Positions 14,786 to 15,764 of a stretch of 15,764 nt of DNA are shown here, piece by piece (within the stretch, counting starts at the first letter, position 1; each line of letters opens with the position of its first letter). The stretch is from positions 4,576 to 20,339 of the forward strand of contig PEUP01000010.1 in the NCBI GenBank assembly GCA_002780705.1, given 5' to 3'. Both the position numbers and the translations under genes were made by a program. Origin of the DNA: Elusimicrobia bacterium CG03_land_8_20_14_0_80_50_18 (lineage in GTDB: Bacteria; CG03). The notes under the pieces are model-generated. The model saw nothing but the letters and a program-made list of their open reading frames with translations, was not told the DNA's origin and did no database searches.

Positions 14786-15764
14786 ATGAGTGCGATAATT
14801 ACGGAACTTGAGAAAAAAATTGCCGCCGCGCAGGATGAGATCAGAAAATCCTCCGGCAAATTCCTGTCTCCGCAGATAGGCCTGCGGGACGCAGCCGAGG
14901 CGCTGGAAAATATCCTGTCGGCAATCCCCGTTTTGCGCGAAATGAAAGAGCTTCTGAAACTTGAGACCTCTCTTGAAGCTTACTCCGAAAAACTCTCGGC
15001 CAACGGTGTGGACAAAAAACTCGTTGACTTCATCGCCGCCCAGAGAAGAAAAAAAATCGCCCTGAGAAAGCAGCTGACTCTCGGACAAATCGCCGAAACG
15101 GAAAAAAAGCTCGGACTGTTTAAAAAAAGCGCCTCGGATGTGTTTTCGCTTAAAAGCCATCTCTCCCGCGGCTCTGATATAGACGAAATGGAAGTAATGG
15201 CCAGAAAAATGCGCGCCCATCTTGAAGTTGAGTCCGCCCTTAAGAGAAAAATAATGAAAGAGGATACCGTCATTGAATTTGCCGAAGACGCCGGCTTTGA
15301 AGAGAAAAATTCCGTCGCGGAGCTTCTTGCTCAGGAAAAAATATCAGCCGCCATGAAACAGCAAATCGTAACGGAGGAAATTCTTGAACAGAAACTTGCC
15401 AGGATGGAAGGACAGATGAGCAAATTCCAGAAAGAACTGCTGAAATATGTCGCCGGCAGGGAGAAAAAATTCAAAGAAAGCATCAGCAGAGACGCGCCTT
15501 TTGCCGTGAGAACTTTCTGCGATTATGTGGTAAATCCTGTTTCCTGGACATTCGGGGTCATGGGTGTTCTCATAATCACCCTGTTTTCGCTTGAAAAATT
15601 TTTGTTTGCGCTGATTCATGCCCCTTTTCCCGTCTTTACCGCTTTTCTGAGTTCCACTGGAATTTTCACCGTTTTGGAGGGGCTGGCGCCCGGAGCGGTA
15701 TTCCTGACCGGTTTTTCTTTTGTTCTCGTCGCCGGTCTTGTCAAAAAACTTGACCGTCACCTGA
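14786..15764 (+). CDS. Coiled-coil membrane-anchored protein, function unknown (3' partial)
   Basis: The frame is open from ATG 14786 to the right edge (326 codons visible). It is the only protein-like frame here; the minus-strand frames over it are shadows. Residues about 1-235 are highly charged, Lys/Glu-rich and almost Pro-free in long stretches (LEKKIAAAQDEIRKS, LREMKELLKLE, RMEGQMSKFQKELLKY), predicting long helices or coiled coils. Residues about 254-278 (SWTFGVMGVLIITLFSLEKF) and about 294-319 (GAVFLTGFSFVLVAGLVKK at the end) are hydrophobic and probably span the membrane, with a further hydrophobic stretch between. Lys-Lys after the last helix suggests a cytoplasmic loop. There is no signal peptide and no recognisable catalytic motif. 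Upstream in-frame TTG 14771 is a less likely start. I do not recognise the family. Confidence 0.75.
   Translation, partial: MSAIITELEKKIAAAQDEIRKSSGKFLSPQIGLRDAAEALENILSAIPVLREMKELLKLETSLEAYSEKLSANGVDKKLVDFIAAQRRKKIALRKQLTLGQIAETEKKLGLFKKSASDVFSLKSHLSRGSDIDEMEVMARKMRAHLEVESALKRKIMKEDTVIEFAEDAGFEEKNSVAELLAQEKISAAMKQQIVTEEILEQKLARMEGQMSKFQKELLKYVAGREKKFKESISRDAPFAVRTFCDYVVNPVSWTFGVMGVLIITLFSLEKFLFALIHAPFPVFTAFLSSTGIFTVLEGLAPGAVFLTGFSFVLVAGLVKKLDRHL

Noticed and set aside
14774..15273. Minus-strand frames over the right-hand end
   Set aside because: The plus-strand frame is continuous, charged and helix-like with membrane segments, whereas these are Phe/Arg/Ser-rich shadows.

Overview
The window looks like chromosomal DNA of a Gram-negative-type (diderm) bacterium with mixed base composition. 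Evidence for an outer membrane is a peptidase/propeller/surface-antigen fusion ending in a beta-barrel with a C-terminal Trp, and a secreted barrel-like protein ending in Phe. ATA (Ile) and AGG/AGA (Arg) codons are frequent, and starts include ATG, GTG and TTG. The gene mix and the palindromic repeat built on GGGGACGGTTCC remind me of uncultured lineages such as Elusimicrobiota or Omnitrophota. That placement is an impression, not something the sequence proves.

Layout. (1) 1-2864, plus: the 3' part of a large envelope protein, running in from upstream, with a zinc peptidase (HEXXH), a TolB-like propeller and an Omp85/surface-antigen barrel. A 65-bp palindromic element sits in frame inside the propeller. 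(2) 2895-4469, plus: an AT-richer AlbA_2/Schlafen-type, ATPase-like, winged-helix gene whose linker is built from short DNA tandem repeats. (3) 4552-5835, plus: an FAD-dependent amine-oxidase/UDP-galactopyranose-mutase-like enzyme. Its stop codon overlaps the stop of the convergent antiporter operon. (4) 9221-5832, minus: antiporter with two CBS domains, then a free-standing CBS pair, then a second antiporter with no CBS domains. (5) 9222-9397: a compact divergent promoter region with good sigma-70-like promoters for both sides. (6) 9398-14225, plus: a five-gene operon of outer-membrane protein, accA, PPi-type phosphofructokinase, inositol monophosphatase and a PilZ/cyclic-nucleotide-binding protein. 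Gaps are at most 17 nt and the last two junctions overlap. (7) 14226-14785: a 560-nt gene-free stretch with terminator-like hairpins and a promoter at its right end. (8) 14786-end, plus: an open reading frame running off the window, coding for a coiled-coil protein with C-terminal membrane segments.

How they may work together. The minus operon probably handles Na+ or K+/H+ exchange under adenosine-nucleotide (CBS) control. The plus operon links fatty-acid and glycolytic enzymes and a phosphatase to a protein that can probably sense both c-di-GMP (PilZ) and a cyclic nucleotide. I do not see one complete new system. The parts most worth following are the Rec-like/PilZ/cNMP protein, the in-frame palindromic insertion, the 11-bp repeat that reads through all three frames, and the split antiporter/CBS arrangement.
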